Source: Leclercia adecarboxylata (GTDB taxonomy: Bacteria; Pseudomonadota; Gammaproteobacteria; Enterobacterales; Enterobacteriaceae). From it: a stretch of DNA of 64,000 nt. The stretch spans positions 4,712,001 to 4,776,000 of the forward strand of contig NZ_CP040889.1 in NCBI RefSeq assembly GCF_006171285.1. The letters run 5' to 3'. Both the position numbers and the translations under genes were made by a program. A model generated the notes under the pieces. It was not told where the DNA came from and searched no databases. It saw only the letters and a list, made by a program, of their open reading frames with translations. This document shows, piece after piece, positions 16,688-28,500 of the stretch; the first letter of the stretch is position 1, and the number at the start of each line of letters is the position of its first letter.

Positions 16688-17578
16688 GTGGAACACAAGT
16701 TTGATATCAAAACCTTAAGAACCATTCATACGCTTTGCTCCTGCGGCAGCGTAATGCAGACGGCGAAGCTCCTGGGCGTCTCTCCCGGCGCCATCAGTTA
16801 CACCCTCAACAAAGCGCGCAAAATCACCGGTTCGGCCCTCTTTTATCGTTCCAGAACGGGGATGGTGCCGAGCAGCCTGGCAGAAGAGCTCAGCCAAAAA
16901 TATCAAAAAATAGTCAACGAACTTGACGTAGAGAGCGTCCTTTCCGCAACAGAGAAAAATATCTTTACCGTCAGCTGCTATTCCGTCCTTGAACTGCTGC
17001 TGTCAACCGCGCTAATTGCTACCACGGAGCAGCTCCCGCGCATCAATTTTTGTTCAGCCATTGAAAACGATGAAGCCAGAATAGCCAGGATCAGAAATAA
17101 AGAGGTGGATATTGATATTGGTACCCGTCTTCCGGTGAATAACTCCATCATCCAGCTTAAATTTTTCACCAGCGAAATCTCGGCCATTGTCCGGCACAAC
17201 CATCCGGAAATCGGTGAAATATTTTCCCTGTCTGACTGGACGCAGCATCAGCATGCTATCTGGTCCCGGGGAATGCATTTGATCAGCGACAGCGTTGAAC
17301 AAACCAACCGGTTTAATGCACTTTTCCAGACGCGTAATGTCGCCTTTGTCGCCAGCAGCACGCTCAATCTGGTGATGCTTTGCGCCCACAGCGACCTTAT
17401 CATTTTGTTACCAACGTTAATTGCAAAAAATATTCAGCCCCTGCTCCCGATAAAAGTTCTGGATGTTCCGGCAGAACTTGATATGTCTTATGAGTGTTAT
17501 CTTCATTATCATCACTCCCTCGCCACCAACCCCATGCTGGGAAAATTAATTCAGCAGTTTCAGTCTACGGTGACATAA
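16688..17578 (+). CDS. LysR-family transcriptional regulator
   Basis: This is a LysR-type regulator of 296 aa from GTG 16688. That start has AGGAAG 8 nt in front and fits better than the in-frame GTG at 16679, which overlaps the ribosome site. The winged-HTH is at about 8-65 (VMQTAKLLGVSPGAISYTLN, then FYRS). The effector domain follows to the end. It lies directly after an unknown membrane protein and before a LuxR-type gene. Targets and ligand are unknown. Confidence 0.85.
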   Translation: MEHKFDIKTLRTIHTLCSCGSVMQTAKLLGVSPGAISYTLNKARKITGSALFYRSRTGMVPSSLAEELSQKYQKIVNELDVESVLSATEKNIFTVSCYSVLELLLSTALIATTEQLPRINFCSAIENDEARIARIRNKEVDIDIGTRLPVNNSIIQLKFFTSEISAIVRHNHPEIGEIFSLSDWTQHQHAIWSRGMHLISDSVEQTNRFNALFQTRNVAFVASSTLNLVMLCAHSDLIILLPTLIAKNIQPLLPIKVLDVPAELDMSYECYLHYHHSLATNPMLGKLIQQFQSTVT

Positions 17579-17727
17579 GGCCAGAGGTCATAACTTCAGT
17601 AATTACAGGACAATTCAAATAATTTAAATCGAGTATTTAAATTTTCGCGGCCGTTTTAATTTTACAGCCCCCTCCTTCATCTATAACCTAGCTGCTCCCT
17701 TTTAACTCTCTATAACTCGATATTATT

Positions 17728-18255
17728 ATGCGTACTGTTTTCTTAAGCGATAATTATTATCTTTGTTCAGGCATTCATTGCTCAAAGCTGAATACTGTAT
17801 TTATGAGTAATGATGCAGATCTGGACCAGCTGGATGAGTTGGGTACATTTCGGGATGTCATCATCGCTATTGCCCACGATGGCCTGCGTAACCAGGTTAT
17901 TAAAAAAGTAAGGCAGGAGAAATCCAGATATATTGTTTTACTGAACGAAATTGAGGCTGATTGCTACATCAAAATAGATAACATCATTTACTCATCGTTG
18001 CGCTTTACCCTGCAACCGTTGCAGCATCTGATCAACTTTTTTCCTCACTTCAGGCAGCATCACTTTACGCGCCGGGAATACGACGTGCTGAAGCTGGTTC
18101 ACCTGGAGAATCATAAAATTGCCAGGCGTCTGAGCCTGTCGCAAAAAACCACCAGCACCTACCGTATCAAGATTCAGGAGAAGCTGAACATGCGAGCAAA
18201 AAATATGCTCGCTATGCACAGGGTCAGATCCGCCATCATCGACCCGTCATTGTGA
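17728..18255 (+). CDS. LuxR-type HTH regulator
   Basis: This is a 175-aa protein whose C-terminal third is a LuxR/FixJ-type HTH (about 108-170: FTRREYDVLKLV, then KIARRLSLSQKTTSTYRIKI). The N-terminal part is short and lacks the acidic pocket and lysine of a normal receiver domain, so phosphorylation is doubtful. It resembles fimbrial or curli-type regulators in build. The Shine-Dalgarno is weak. It converges on a FadL-like porin gene 43 nt away. Confidence 0.75.
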   Translation: MRTVFLSDNYYLCSGIHCSKLNTVFMSNDADLDQLDELGTFRDVIIAIAHDGLRNQVIKKVRQEKSRYIVLLNEIEADCYIKIDNIIYSSLRFTLQPLQHLINFFPHFRQHHFTRREYDVLKLVHLENHKIARRLSLSQKTTSTYRIKIQEKLNMRAKNMLAMHRVRSAIIDPSL

Positions 18256-18297
18256 CAGCAGTTTGATAGCCACTCCCGCCAGGCAGTGGCGCGCGCC

Positions 18298-19485
18298 TTA
18301 AAACTGATAGCTGTAGTTCAGGCTGGCAAACCACAGGTACGGATCGTCATAGCTGCCTTTCAGGATCGCCGGAGACTGCACCCGGGAAGACTGCATATGC
18401 AGATACGAAACCGCGAAACCAATATTGCTTTGCGGTGTTATCTGATATTGCGCGCCGGTGGCGAAACGCCATTCGTCGCCGGTCGGGAGCGACAGCGCCA
18501 CGTCACTCTGCGATTCATAGATGGTGCTGTCAAACGCCACCCCGGCATTGATACGCCACTGCTCTGTCGGGCGATACTGCACCCCCAGCGCCGTGTGCCA
18601 GGAGTCTTTGAGGCGGTTTTTCTTGTCGAGATCCTGCCCTACCACGGTAATTTGCGGGCTACCGAACTGGCTCCAGTCCTGCCAGCCCAGATCGCCCATT
18701 ACCGACCACGTCTGATTAATATCATGCACCAGGCTTAACATGATCTGCTGCGGAGCCCTGACCTGCGCCGAGATCGGCAGATCGTATTCAACGTTCGGCA
18801 GGTTCGGGAAGCGGGCCTTGCCGTCAATATCAAAGTCATATTCGGTTTTACTGGTCCAGGTGATCCCCGCCCGGGTCTGGTCGGTGAGTTCCATCAGTAA
18901 TCCCAGGCGATAGCTCATGGCCCAGTCGTGATCTTTTTCGGTTTTATCATCACCGTCGACGTTGCGCGTCAGCGAGAAGAGTCCGTAGTTAACGTTGACC
19001 GAGCCGCCAATCGACACCCGGTCGTTCAGCTTATAAGCCAGCGAAGGGCTTAGGGTCAGAGCGACCATTGCGCTCTTCTTGAGAAGCCTGTCGCCCGCCC
19101 ACTCACCGTAGTCGGTCGCCAGGCCGTAGTTGCCGTACATGCCGATCCCGGCATACAGATCGTCATTGATTTTTTGCGCGTAAAAGCCGCTGGCATTGGG
19201 GAACGCGCTCATGATATCGCCCGGGCTTTTTCGGCCGGACTCGTTATCCAGGGTGTAAGGAATGTTCCCGTCCATCATCTGCACGCCGCCGGTGAACATG
19301 TGATCCGGAAGGCGGGTCATCCCGGCCGGGTTGGTGACAATGGTTGAGGCATCCTGGGCGCGCGCCGCCTGCCCCGCACCGGCAAGGGCCGTATCTTCCG
19401 TGCCGATTTCGTAGAAGTAGAGACCACTGGCATGGCCCGTCTGGGCGAAAAGCAGCCCCAGACATATCACTGTCAATTTTTTCAT
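18298..19485 (-). CDS. FadL/OmpP1-family outer-membrane transporter
   Basis: This is a FadL-family barrel of 395 aa from ATG 19485 (MKKLTVIC, with GCAGGTGG upstream). A signal peptide ends at GHAS, and GLYFYEIG begins the mature hatch region. NPAGMTRL near residue 57 is the NPA signature of FadL proteins. The protein ends in LWFASLNYSYQF with terminal Phe. The family carries hydrophobic compounds across the outer membrane; the substrate is unknown. It is the last gene of a long same-strand block. Confidence 0.85.
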   Translation of the reverse strand: MKKLTVICLGLLFAQTGHASGLYFYEIGTEDTALAGAGQAARAQDASTIVTNPAGMTRLPDHMFTGGVQMMDGNIPYTLDNESGRKSPGDIMSAFPNASGFYAQKINDDLYAGIGMYGNYGLATDYGEWAGDRLLKKSAMVALTLSPSLAYKLNDRVSIGGSVNVNYGLFSLTRNVDGDDKTEKDHDWAMSYRLGLLMELTDQTRAGITWTSKTEYDFDIDGKARFPNLPNVEYDLPISAQVRAPQQIMLSLVHDINQTWSVMGDLGWQDWSQFGSPQITVVGQDLDKKNRLKDSWHTALGVQYRPTEQWRINAGVAFDSTIYESQSDVALSLPTGDEWRFATGAQYQITPQSNIGFAVSYLHMQSSRVQSPAILKGSYDDPYLWFASLNYSYQF

Positions 19486-19709
19486 TTGCCACCTGCTTAT
19501 TGTTGTCTGTTTAGTAAACGTAAATAGCGCCCCTGCGCTCACCCTTGCTGTGTCCCTGATAAACCGGAGCAGGGATCTTCCGGGGAAAACGCGGAGATTT
19601 CTTCAGAAAAGCCTTAAACGGACTGAAAACCGTCCCCTTGCGCTGTTTCGTGCCGCGCTCACATGCCAGGCGGCACCATGACCTTAGTCCTTCTCATAAC
19701 CATTCTCTT

Positions 19710-20825
19710 TTACAGGCCAGACCCCACGTTGAAATAGACCGCCTGCTCGTGATCGCTGAAGGCTACGTCCACCCCGGTATGTAACCCGTACTGCCGGGCA
19801 ATCAGATAGCGAAACCCGGTGCCCCAGGCCACTTCTGCGCTGGTGTAGAGATCGCTTGCACGATCTTCGGCGCTACCGGCCCCGACAAACCCCTGCACAA
19901 CCCAGCGCGGCGTCACCTGCCAGCCGAGCTGGGCCTGCACGGTGCTGACATCCTCGCCCTGATAGCGATAGCTGGAGATCCCCCGCAGCTTGATATAGGG
20001 GCGTGCCATCGGCGGCAGGTGTTGATCCTGTTGGGAGAGCATTTGATAGTTCCCGGCGAGCGACAGCGTCCAGGTGGGGTTCAGCGGCAGGAAAACTTTG
20101 CCGTCCAGGGTCAGCAGATCGTAGCGGTAATCGCCTCCCAGGAAGTGGCCGTAAAACTGGTACTCACCGCTGAGCGAGACCCCTTGCCCCGGCCAGAAGA
20201 AGTTATCGGTGGTGTCATATTCCGCCACCACGCCAAGCGACGAAGAGGTGCTGTCATCTCCCAACACACGCTGCCACACGCGATCGATAACCGGATTGTT
20301 TTTGGCGGCGATATCCGCCTTGCTCCAGGACTGGGACGCACCGAGAAACACCGGCGAATCCCCGACGCGGAACAGCAGTTTGTGCATGCCGCCGTAGCCC
20401 TGGGTTTCGGTGTTGATGGCTTTGTTGCGGCTGAACCCGGCGACATCGCCGGAATAGATATCAAGATTGATATCGGCATAGCCGCCAGCAATGAGATAGC
20501 GGATATGGTCCTCCTGCCAGGTCCGCCGGTGGCCACCGCCGACAAACCAGGTGCCGTTTTCAGTGCCGCCTCCGCCGAATGCCGTCATCGCCGGAGGGAT
20601 AAATCGCCCGTTAGCCTGGGTGCCTTTCCCGTGCAGAAACAGGCCAAACAGCCCGCCGCCGTAGCCGATGGCGGGCTCGGTGATCACCACCGGGATCGGC
20701 AGAAATCCGTAAGGCTTATCCTCAAGGTTATGGCTCATATCCAGCATGCCGTCTTCAGGATCGATCAGGCCAGCCGACGTGGCTTGCCCGCAACAGAGTG
20801 CAGTCAGCAGCAACAGCCGCTTCAT
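19710..20825 (-). CDS. Omp85/BamA-type outer-membrane barrel without POTRA domains
   Basis: This is a 371-aa protein with signal peptide (MKRLLLLTALCCGQATSA) that resembles the C-terminal surface-antigen (D15) barrel of the BamA/TamA family. RGISSYRYQGEDVS near residue 275 resembles the conserved VRGF/Y loop 6 motif. There is not enough sequence before the barrel for POTRA domains, so it is not a normal assembly factor. The start overlaps the end of the MscS-type gene (ATGA), so both are co-translated. The function is unknown. Confidence 0.75.
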   Translation of the reverse strand: MKRLLLLTALCCGQATSAGLIDPEDGMLDMSHNLEDKPYGFLPIPVVITEPAIGYGGGLFGLFLHGKGTQANGRFIPPAMTAFGGGGTENGTWFVGGGHRRTWQEDHIRYLIAGGYADINLDIYSGDVAGFSRNKAINTETQGYGGMHKLLFRVGDSPVFLGASQSWSKADIAAKNNPVIDRVWQRVLGDDSTSSSLGVVAEYDTTDNFFWPGQGVSLSGEYQFYGHFLGGDYRYDLLTLDGKVFLPLNPTWTLSLAGNYQMLSQQDQHLPPMARPYIKLRGISSYRYQGEDVSTVQAQLGWQVTPRWVVQGFVGAGSAEDRASDLYTSAEVAWGTGFRYLIARQYGLHTGVDVAFSDHEQAVYFNVGSGL

Positions 20826-22438
20826 CCTTTATCACCGTCGGGAGCCGACGCGGGAGCCGGATACCAGTTCTCTTTCGCCACCATCACCGCGCCCTCTGGC
20901 TGCATCACGAAGTTTGGCGACATGATCTGCACGTTAAACTCGTTGAACACGTCCTGTATGTGGCTGTGCAGTTCGTTGCGGGCCATCGCCAGCGACTGGC
21001 CCGGCAGAAGCCGGACCTGCAACTCATAGGCGATATACCAGTCCATCAGGCTCAGCTGGCGCACCAGCGGCGCGTGGGTATGATCGATGCCCTGCGCCCG
21101 CTTGGCGGCCAGCTCCAGCATGGCGTGGACCTGCCGCCAGGGGGTGTCGTACCCGATGGTAACGCCCACCGTCAGGTTCACCCCGCCGTCCGGGTTCTGC
21201 ACGCTGAGGTTGGTGATTTTGCCGCTCACCACCACCGCATTGGGCACCGTCACCACGTAATTTTCCCGGGTGATGATCTTGGTGGCGAGCATGCCTATCT
21301 CGCTCACCTGCCCCTCGTTATCCCCCACCCGGATCACATCGCCTTTGCGCAGCGCGCGGGAGTAGGTCAGCACCAGACCGCTCATGGCGTGGTTCATCAC
21401 CCCCGCCGATCCCAGGGTGAGCATTAAACCAAAGAAGACGCTGATCCCCTTAAAGGCCAGCGAGTTGGCACCGGGTAAAAAGGGGTACGCCGCAGAGAGG
21501 GCAAACAGCCACACCACCACCGAAATCAGCTTGCGGGTGGCGCCGACGGTTTCCGGGTGGATCCCCGGCAGCTGCAGCCGCCCCGCCTCTACCTGGTTCA
21601 GGACCACTTTCAGCAGCTTGAGGATAAACGCGGTGATAAGAAAAATGAGCATAACGATCAGCAGCCCCGGCAGCGCCGAGACAATCGACAGCGCCATCTG
21701 CCGCAGCACGCGCATCGACCAGTCGCCGAGAGAGGTTCCCCATACGCGGGTCCAGGGGAAGAGGCTGAAGACCCAACTTAGCCAGAAATAAAACGCGACG
21801 ATCCCCAGTAAAATCATCAGCAGGGCGTACAGCCGCGTTTCGATGGCACCGATAAAACGCCGCCAGCGATGCGGGATCCAGCTACGGTTCTCAATAATCC
21901 GCTGACGATAAAAACGCCGCACCCAGCGCCAGGAGCGGTATGCGCCATAACAGAAGAGAATGAAGACCAGGAATCCCGCCGCCGCTTTTACGGTGGAGAG
22001 CGCCAGCCAGCCGGAATCATACTGATCGCGCAGGGCCATACGCTGGGCTTCCATACGGGCCAGCACCCGCTGGGCGGCCTGATCCAGCGTTAAATCATCC
22101 CCTTCGTCCAGATCCCCCTGCGCCAGCAGCATCACCGGTTTGCCGTTCATGACGATCAGCCTTCCCTGCTGGTTGTAGCGTGACACCGTCACTATTTTGA
22201 GCGGCTCACGCACGTCCTCCTGGGTGAAGTTGCGCAGCGTATTGCGGATACGCAATACCCGCTCCTCGGGCGTGGTCAGGCCAAACTTCGCCTGCAGCAT
22301 GACGATGGGTTGATGAAAGATATAGACGGTGCGGGCGCGCTCCTGCTCGGTGGGCGCCTGACGCGGTTCCGCTGCGTGCGAAATAAAAGCAAAACCAGAG
22401 AGAAAACACGTTAACAGTACGAGCAGGATCCTGTTCAT
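20822..22438 (-). CDS. MscS-family mechanosensitive channel
   Basis: This is a 538-aa MscS-type channel from ATG 22438 (MNRILLVLL). A signal peptide ends at SHAA and a periplasmic stretch runs to about 150. Several membrane helices occupy about 150-345. The pore-lining TM3 region is GISVFFGLMLTLGSAGVMNH and the MscS beta domain contains RVGDNEGQVSEIGMLATKI. It is larger than MscS (286 aa) and smaller than MscK. It lies between the giant autotransporter and a POTRA-less Omp85 barrel that it overlaps by 4 nt, so the pair may work together in envelope stress. Confidence 0.9.
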   Translation of the reverse strand: MNRILLVLLTCFLSGFAFISHAAEPRQAPTEQERARTVYIFHQPIVMLQAKFGLTTPEERVLRIRNTLRNFTQEDVREPLKIVTVSRYNQQGRLIVMNGKPVMLLAQGDLDEGDDLTLDQAAQRVLARMEAQRMALRDQYDSGWLALSTVKAAAGFLVFILFCYGAYRSWRWVRRFYRQRIIENRSWIPHRWRRFIGAIETRLYALLMILLGIVAFYFWLSWVFSLFPWTRVWGTSLGDWSMRVLRQMALSIVSALPGLLIVMLIFLITAFILKLLKVVLNQVEAGRLQLPGIHPETVGATRKLISVVVWLFALSAAYPFLPGANSLAFKGISVFFGLMLTLGSAGVMNHAMSGLVLTYSRALRKGDVIRVGDNEGQVSEIGMLATKIITRENYVVTVPNAVVVSGKITNLSVQNPDGGVNLTVGVTIGYDTPWRQVHAMLELAAKRAQGIDHTHAPLVRQLSLMDWYIAYELQVRLLPGQSLAMARNELHSHIQDVFNEFNVQIMSPNFVMQPEGAVMVAKENWYPAPASAPDGDKG

Positions 22439-22545
22439 TTCCACCACCCGAAACGCGCAATTATCGTTATTTTTCAGACTGCCCGCGAAACGGCCGGTCT
22501 GTGCTCATTTGAGCGTAGACCAGCGTTTCGCTAATGCAATACCAC

Positions 22546-25500
22546 TCAGAAACGGATCTTCATCCCCAGCGAGGCCGAGATGTCGGCATCGAGACTGGTT
22601 TTGCCGCTGTTGTCCCAGGTTTTGCCCACTTCGGTGTAGGCCTGAACGTCGTCGGTCACCATCCAGGTGGCACCCACTGCCGCCTCGGTGGCGGAGAACT
22701 GCTGGTTGGCCTTCAGCGTGGTTTTGCCGTTGCTGTTGGCGGTATTGCGGTAGGTCACCTCATCCTGGCCGTCGGTCAGCTCCTGCCAGTAGTTCACCCG
22801 CACGTACGGCTTCACTATGCCGTGGTTGGTGTCGTACTCCGCGGTGAGACGCGCCCCCAGACGGCCAATCACCGCGCTGTCGGCCTTGACGCTGACGCGG
22901 GTTTTGGCCGGATCCTTGAGGGTGACGTCATCGAAATCACTCCACTGCCAGATCAGCTGGGCCTGAGGCTCAAATGCCCAGCCGGTATCGCCAAAGTACC
23001 AGGGTTTACCCACTTCCACGGAGGCGGTCACCGAGTTGCCGTCCGGGTGGTAGGTTTCATGGTCGGTCATGTTTTTCAGATCGACCGAGTGATAGCCGTA
23101 CTGCAGAACGTTATCGACGTACAAGCCGTCGGTGTCGGTCCAGGTGGCATAGCCGCCAAGGTAGGTGGAGAAGGTGGAGTTATACGCCGCCCCGCCGCTC
23201 ATCCCGGTATTGCCGTCGATGGCGCTGTCGATATCCATAAAGGTGGTGTACATCCCGGCACGCCACTTGTCGTCCTGCCACAGATCGAGCCCCATCTGCA
23301 TGCCGTTGTACTGGCTGTGGCTGGTGCTGCCTGTGGCGTCATCCAGTTTCTGATCGACGGTTTTGGTCAGGTAACGCGCCCAGAAACGTCCCTCCTGGTC
23401 GGCAGGGTTGTCCGCCCGGTAAGGCCGCTCGTCGCCCTGGCGCAGGTGCAGGGTGCCCAGCACAAACAGGTCCGCCTGACGGATGATCGACGGTAATGTG
23501 TCAAAGCCCGGCACGTCCGGACGGTAACCGGCACGCAGGAACCAGTCTTCGCCCGCGCCGTTGATATCCCCCGCAAACAGCTGGTACTCCCAGGCCCCGG
23601 CGGTCAGATAGTCGGAGCCGAGGGTGAAGGCGTCTTTGGTGGTTTGCGCCGTGGTGACGCCGCCGTTGATAGCATCGACCACCAGAATGCCGTCGCCCTC
23701 GGTGGGCTCCCCAAGCCGGCTGACGTCGATATCCAGCAGGGTGGTGCCGCTGGCGGTTCCGCCGTCGATCACCAGATGGTCCGCCACGCCCGGGCTGTTC
23801 TGCTGGGCGGCAATTTTCAGCGTGCCGTCGAGGCCCACATAATCGCCCTGCACCGTCAGCGTCGAGCCCACATCGCCGCCGCGCAGATTCACCGTGCCCT
23901 GGTTCACCAGGTTCGCCACGGTCTGATTATGCCCGCCGGTATCAAGCAGACCGTTGCTGCTGACAATATGGCTGGAGGCACTGCTGAACCGGTTCTCGCC
24001 ACCTGCCAGTAACGTGCCGTTTTCCACCAGCGTATAGCCGGACCACGTGTTGAGCCCGTTCAGGACGGTAGTGCCCTCACCGCGCTGAATAAAATCACCG
24101 GTGCCGCTAATGATGCCGTTAAGATCCAGGGTGTTAGCGCGATCCACCACCAGCGTCGCCAGGTTGACGATATTCCCCAGCACGCTGCCGCTGTTGCCGC
24201 CATTCCCCAGCTGCAGGGTACCGTTACGGATAGTGGTATCGCCCTGGAAGCTGCTGTCCTGCGTAAGCGTCAGGGTGCCGTCACCCTGTTTCGCCAGATT
24301 GCCGCTGCCGCCTATCGCCGTGAGCAGCGAGACATCGTTGCCGTTGGTGTCGATCGCCCCGCCGTCCCCGGCGAGCGTCACGGCGCGGGCGGTATCAAAC
24401 GCGGCACCGTAGCGCAGCGTACCGCCGCTGAGGGTGATGCCGGTGCCCGCAGCGCCGAGGTTCGGATCGCCGGAAACCTGCAACACCCCGCCGCTGATGG
24501 CGGTCCCGCTCTGATAGGTATTGCTGCCGTTCAGCACCAGAGTGCCGAGATCGGTTTTATTCAGCCCGCCGCTGCCAGCAATGAGAGAGTTAATGGTGGC
24601 GGTATAGCCTGCACCGTCCAGGGTGCCATTGCCGACCCGCAGAACGGTGTCGGCGGTGTTGGTGGTGATCACCCCGTCGTTAATAACGTAGCCGTCAGTC
24701 ATAAACTGCGCGCCGCTGATGGTCACCGCCCCGAGGCTGTTATCCACCGTCACGGTGCCGGACTCGCCGCCAAATACCGCGAAGGCGCCATCGCTGAACG
24801 GGGTGTTAAACGCCCCTTCCGGGTTAGTGCGATCGGTGGTCCAGTTATCGTTGCCGTTGCTGTTCTGCCAGACGCCGTTACCGCCATCAATCACGTCGTT
24901 ATTTTTCAGCGACCCGCCCGCGCCGCCAAAGCCATCCCAGAAGCGCATGGTGTACCCGGTGCGGTTCACGAGGTTAACCTGGCCGTCGATTGAGGTCTGG
25001 ACATAGAGATCGTCTACCGCCGCGGGAGCCGTGCCGATCTCCAGAATGTTGTTGGTCAGGGTGCCGCTGTAGTCGATCACGCGATAGACGCCGACGTCAA
25101 AATTCCCGCCAGGAGTCTGGGTGATATTGAGCTTGCCGTCGAGGTTCAGGTCACCGTTCACCGTCAGGAGATCGTTCAGCGCCCCGCCCGGAGTGCCGGA
25201 CTGGCCGAACTGGAAATCAAGCTGGGCATTCTGCGCCAGCGTCAGGCTGCCCATGGTGAGTTCCCCCACGCTGTCCAGCGTTGCGCCCGGCGTCAAATGG
25301 CCATCATCCGCCACGCTGACGCTGCCGCCCAGGGTTCCCGCGCCGCCAAGGGTAGCCCCGGCATCGACGGTCGCCGCCCCGGAGGCCGCACTCTGGTCGC
25401 CGTTGACCAGCAACACGCCCTGCTGAACCGCAGTCGCGCCGGAGTAGCTGTTATCCCCGGTCAGGGTCAGGGTGCCGCCGCCGGTTTTCACCAGCCCGCC

Positions 25501-28500
25501 GCCAATGCCGCTGATAATGCCGCTGATGGTGTCGTTCAGGCCGAGGTTACCTTCCGTCAGGGTGGCCGCGCCCAGGTCGACGTTCCCGGCCCCGGAGAGG
25601 GACCCGATAGCGGTATTGCCTGCGGAGCCCGCCAGCGTGACGTTACCGCCCGCCAGGTTACTGATGCGTGCTGACGCCGCCTGGGCATTGCCCGCGAACG
25701 CTACCGTGCCGCTGTTGGTGGTCAGGCTGGTTCCCGCGTCGGCGCTGCCGGAGAGCAGCATTTGCGAGTCAGCATCGACGTTAATCGTTGCCGCCCCGCC
25801 GCTGCTGGTGTCGGTCAGTTCAAGGGTACCGTTGGTCAGATTGATGGTGCTGCCGTCCGCCGTCGCCGTATCGTTAAAGGCCAGAGTGGCGTTGTTGACG
25901 TCAAACAGATGCGACTGGGCCGCGCTGTCGTTGTTCACATTGAGGCGCGCCGCGTCGGTCAGGCTCACAGTGCTGTCGGCCCGGCCCAGCGCGCCGGTGG
26001 CGTTGGCATTGACGGTCAGGGTGCCGGTGCCGTTTTTACCGGTGATCGTGGTGTTCCCCTGATACGTATTCGCGACGTTAAGATCCAGCACCCCATCGCC
26101 CGTTCCGGTGGAGCTGTCTCTCACCGCCAGCGGGCCGTCGCCGCCAATGCCCCCCTGAGAGGCGAAAGTATTGCCGTACACGTCAAACGTACCGCCCGCC
26201 ACGCCATCGACGATAAACAGGCGGTCGGTGGTGTAATCCGCCCCGGTCTGGAAGGTGGCGCCGTTCTTGAGGAACACAAAGGTTCCGGCGTCGCCGAGGC
26301 TGGAGTCTTTGGACACCTGCAGGGTGCCGTTCCAGACTTCGGTCCCGCCGCTGTACTGGTTGTCGCCGTTGAGGATCAGACGGCCCGGATCGGTTTTCAG
26401 CAGGCGGATCGCCCCGTCGGCATCGCTGTCCTGCACCAGGTCAACGTTGAGAGTGGTGTTCACATCCGCACCCGCCGCGCCATCCCCGACGCGAATGGCG
26501 AAGTAGCTGTCGCCGTGGGTTCCGCCTACCGCGTCATAGCTGTTATCCGGCGTGATCACGCCCGCGATGCCGGTGGACACCATGTGCAGCTGCGAATCCT
26601 GGTTGATCAGATCCGGCGTCAGCACATAACCGTCGGTCGTAAACTGCATCCCGCTGGTGATGACATCGCCAAAGGCATTGCTGACCAGCACGGTATCGGC
26701 ATCGCCCTGGAAGACGGCAAAGGCGCGCTGGGACCACGGGGCGTTGCCGACGCCGTTGCTCTGGGTCCAGTTGTTACTGGTGCCAGCAATTAAGGCGTTC
26801 CAGGAGCCGAATCCGCCATCGACAATGCCGTTGCCGGAGGTGCCGTCGCCGTGGTTGGTGGCGTTCAGATCGCCGTCCCAGAACTGGAGCTGGTTGGAAG
26901 GCACCACAAAATCCAGCACCAGGTTGACCTGACTGGCGATGTTGGTCTGAATGGCATACTGGTTGGCATCGTTAGGCGGTAAGGTGCCGATGTCCATGGT
27001 GTTATTGATCAGTGCCCCGCCGTAGTTAAACAGGCGATAGACCCCCGGCAGGAAGCTGCCTCCCGCGGTGAGCGCCACGTTCACCACCCCATCAAGGGTG
27101 AGATCGCCCGCTACCGTCACCAGATCGTTCAGCGCCCCGCCCGGAGTATAAACTTCCCCCAGCTGGAACTGGCTGTCGGTGTCGCTCGCCAGGGTCAGGT
27201 CGCCGTTGATGGTCAGCTCGCCGGTGCCGTTTCCGCGGGCATCATCCCCCGGACGTAATACCGTGCCCGTTTCAAAGACCACGTCGCCGCCCAGGGTGCC
27301 GTAGCCGCCGAGGGTGGTGCCGGACTGCACGGTGGTCAGCCCGGTACCGGTCTGCACGCCGTTGATCAGCAGCGTACCCTGCTCAACGGTGGTGGTTCCG
27401 GCGTAGCTGTTATTGCCGCCCAGACGCGTCACGCCGCTGCCCAGCTGGCGGAACGCCCCGCTGCCGGAGATAACACCGTTTAACGCCACGTCGTCTGAAC
27501 GGTTGACGGTTAACAGCCCGTTGTCGGTGATGTTGGTGGTGGTGGATAAGCTCCCGGTGGTGCCGCCGTTGCCCAGCGCCAGCTCTGAGTCCGGGCCAAT
27601 CAGCGTATTGCCGGTGTAACTGTTGTCACCCAGCAGGACGGTGTCGCCGCCGCCGATGCGCTCCATGCCGCCGGAGCCGGAGATGACGCCGCTGTAGGTC
27701 TGAGCCCCTGCGCCGTCAAAGGACACCAGGCTGTTAGCGCCCATAGTGGCAATGTTGTACTGGCGAACCGTCGCCTCGCCGCTGGTAACGGCATTATCCC
27801 CGGTGCGCAGCGTCGCCCCGTTGTTGACGTTGATCTGCGATGCGCCAGAAAGGGCAAGATCGTTGACCACGCGGATATCGGTGGGATCGCCGTCCAGGGT
27901 CAGGGTGCTCCAGCCGGTGCCGATGTTGGTGCCCGTTGCCAGATCGTCCGCCGCCAGCGAGCCGATATTCGCCGACCCGGCATTGCTGTGGGTGCCGTTA
28001 AAGGTCAGGGTGCTGTTGGTGCCCCCTTCGCTCAGCACGTGGCGAACGCGGGTCATGCTCACATCGCCAAAGGTGGCGCTGTCGTTGCCGTCGGCCCCGG
28101 TGAAGGTCACGCCGCCCGCGAATTCGCCCGCCGTAAAGCCAAACTGGTCGCTGCCGCTGCCGAGGGTGATCTCCCCCTGGGTGGTTCCGGCGTTGATGTT
28201 CATCACATCAACGCCGCTGCCGGTGAGCACCACCTGCGCCGTGTCGCTGGCAGCCCGCAGCGTGCCGGTGTTGACGACAGTGTTATTGGCCGTACCCGAG
28301 GCATCAATAACCGTCGCGTCCTCGCTCTGGCTAATGATATTGCCGGTATTGGTGATGCTGCGGCTGGCGGCGGTGCCGTTCAGGGCAATCAGCGACTGCG
28401 CGTTAGTGGTGCTGGTGGAGGTGATGGTGCCGCTGTTGCTGAATGCCGACGTGTTCTGCGCCAGGATGGTGCTGCCGGTGTCGCTGCTGGTGGTGATGAC

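Noticed and set aside
22534..23496. Long plus-strand open frame (320 codons) antisense to the autotransporter barrel
   Set aside because: It is a shadow of a GC-rich, repetitive coding strand. It has low-complexity His/Val/Gly composition, no ribosome site and no recognisable domain. The same holds for the plus-strand frames at 25762-26793, 27746-28648 and 28678-29376.
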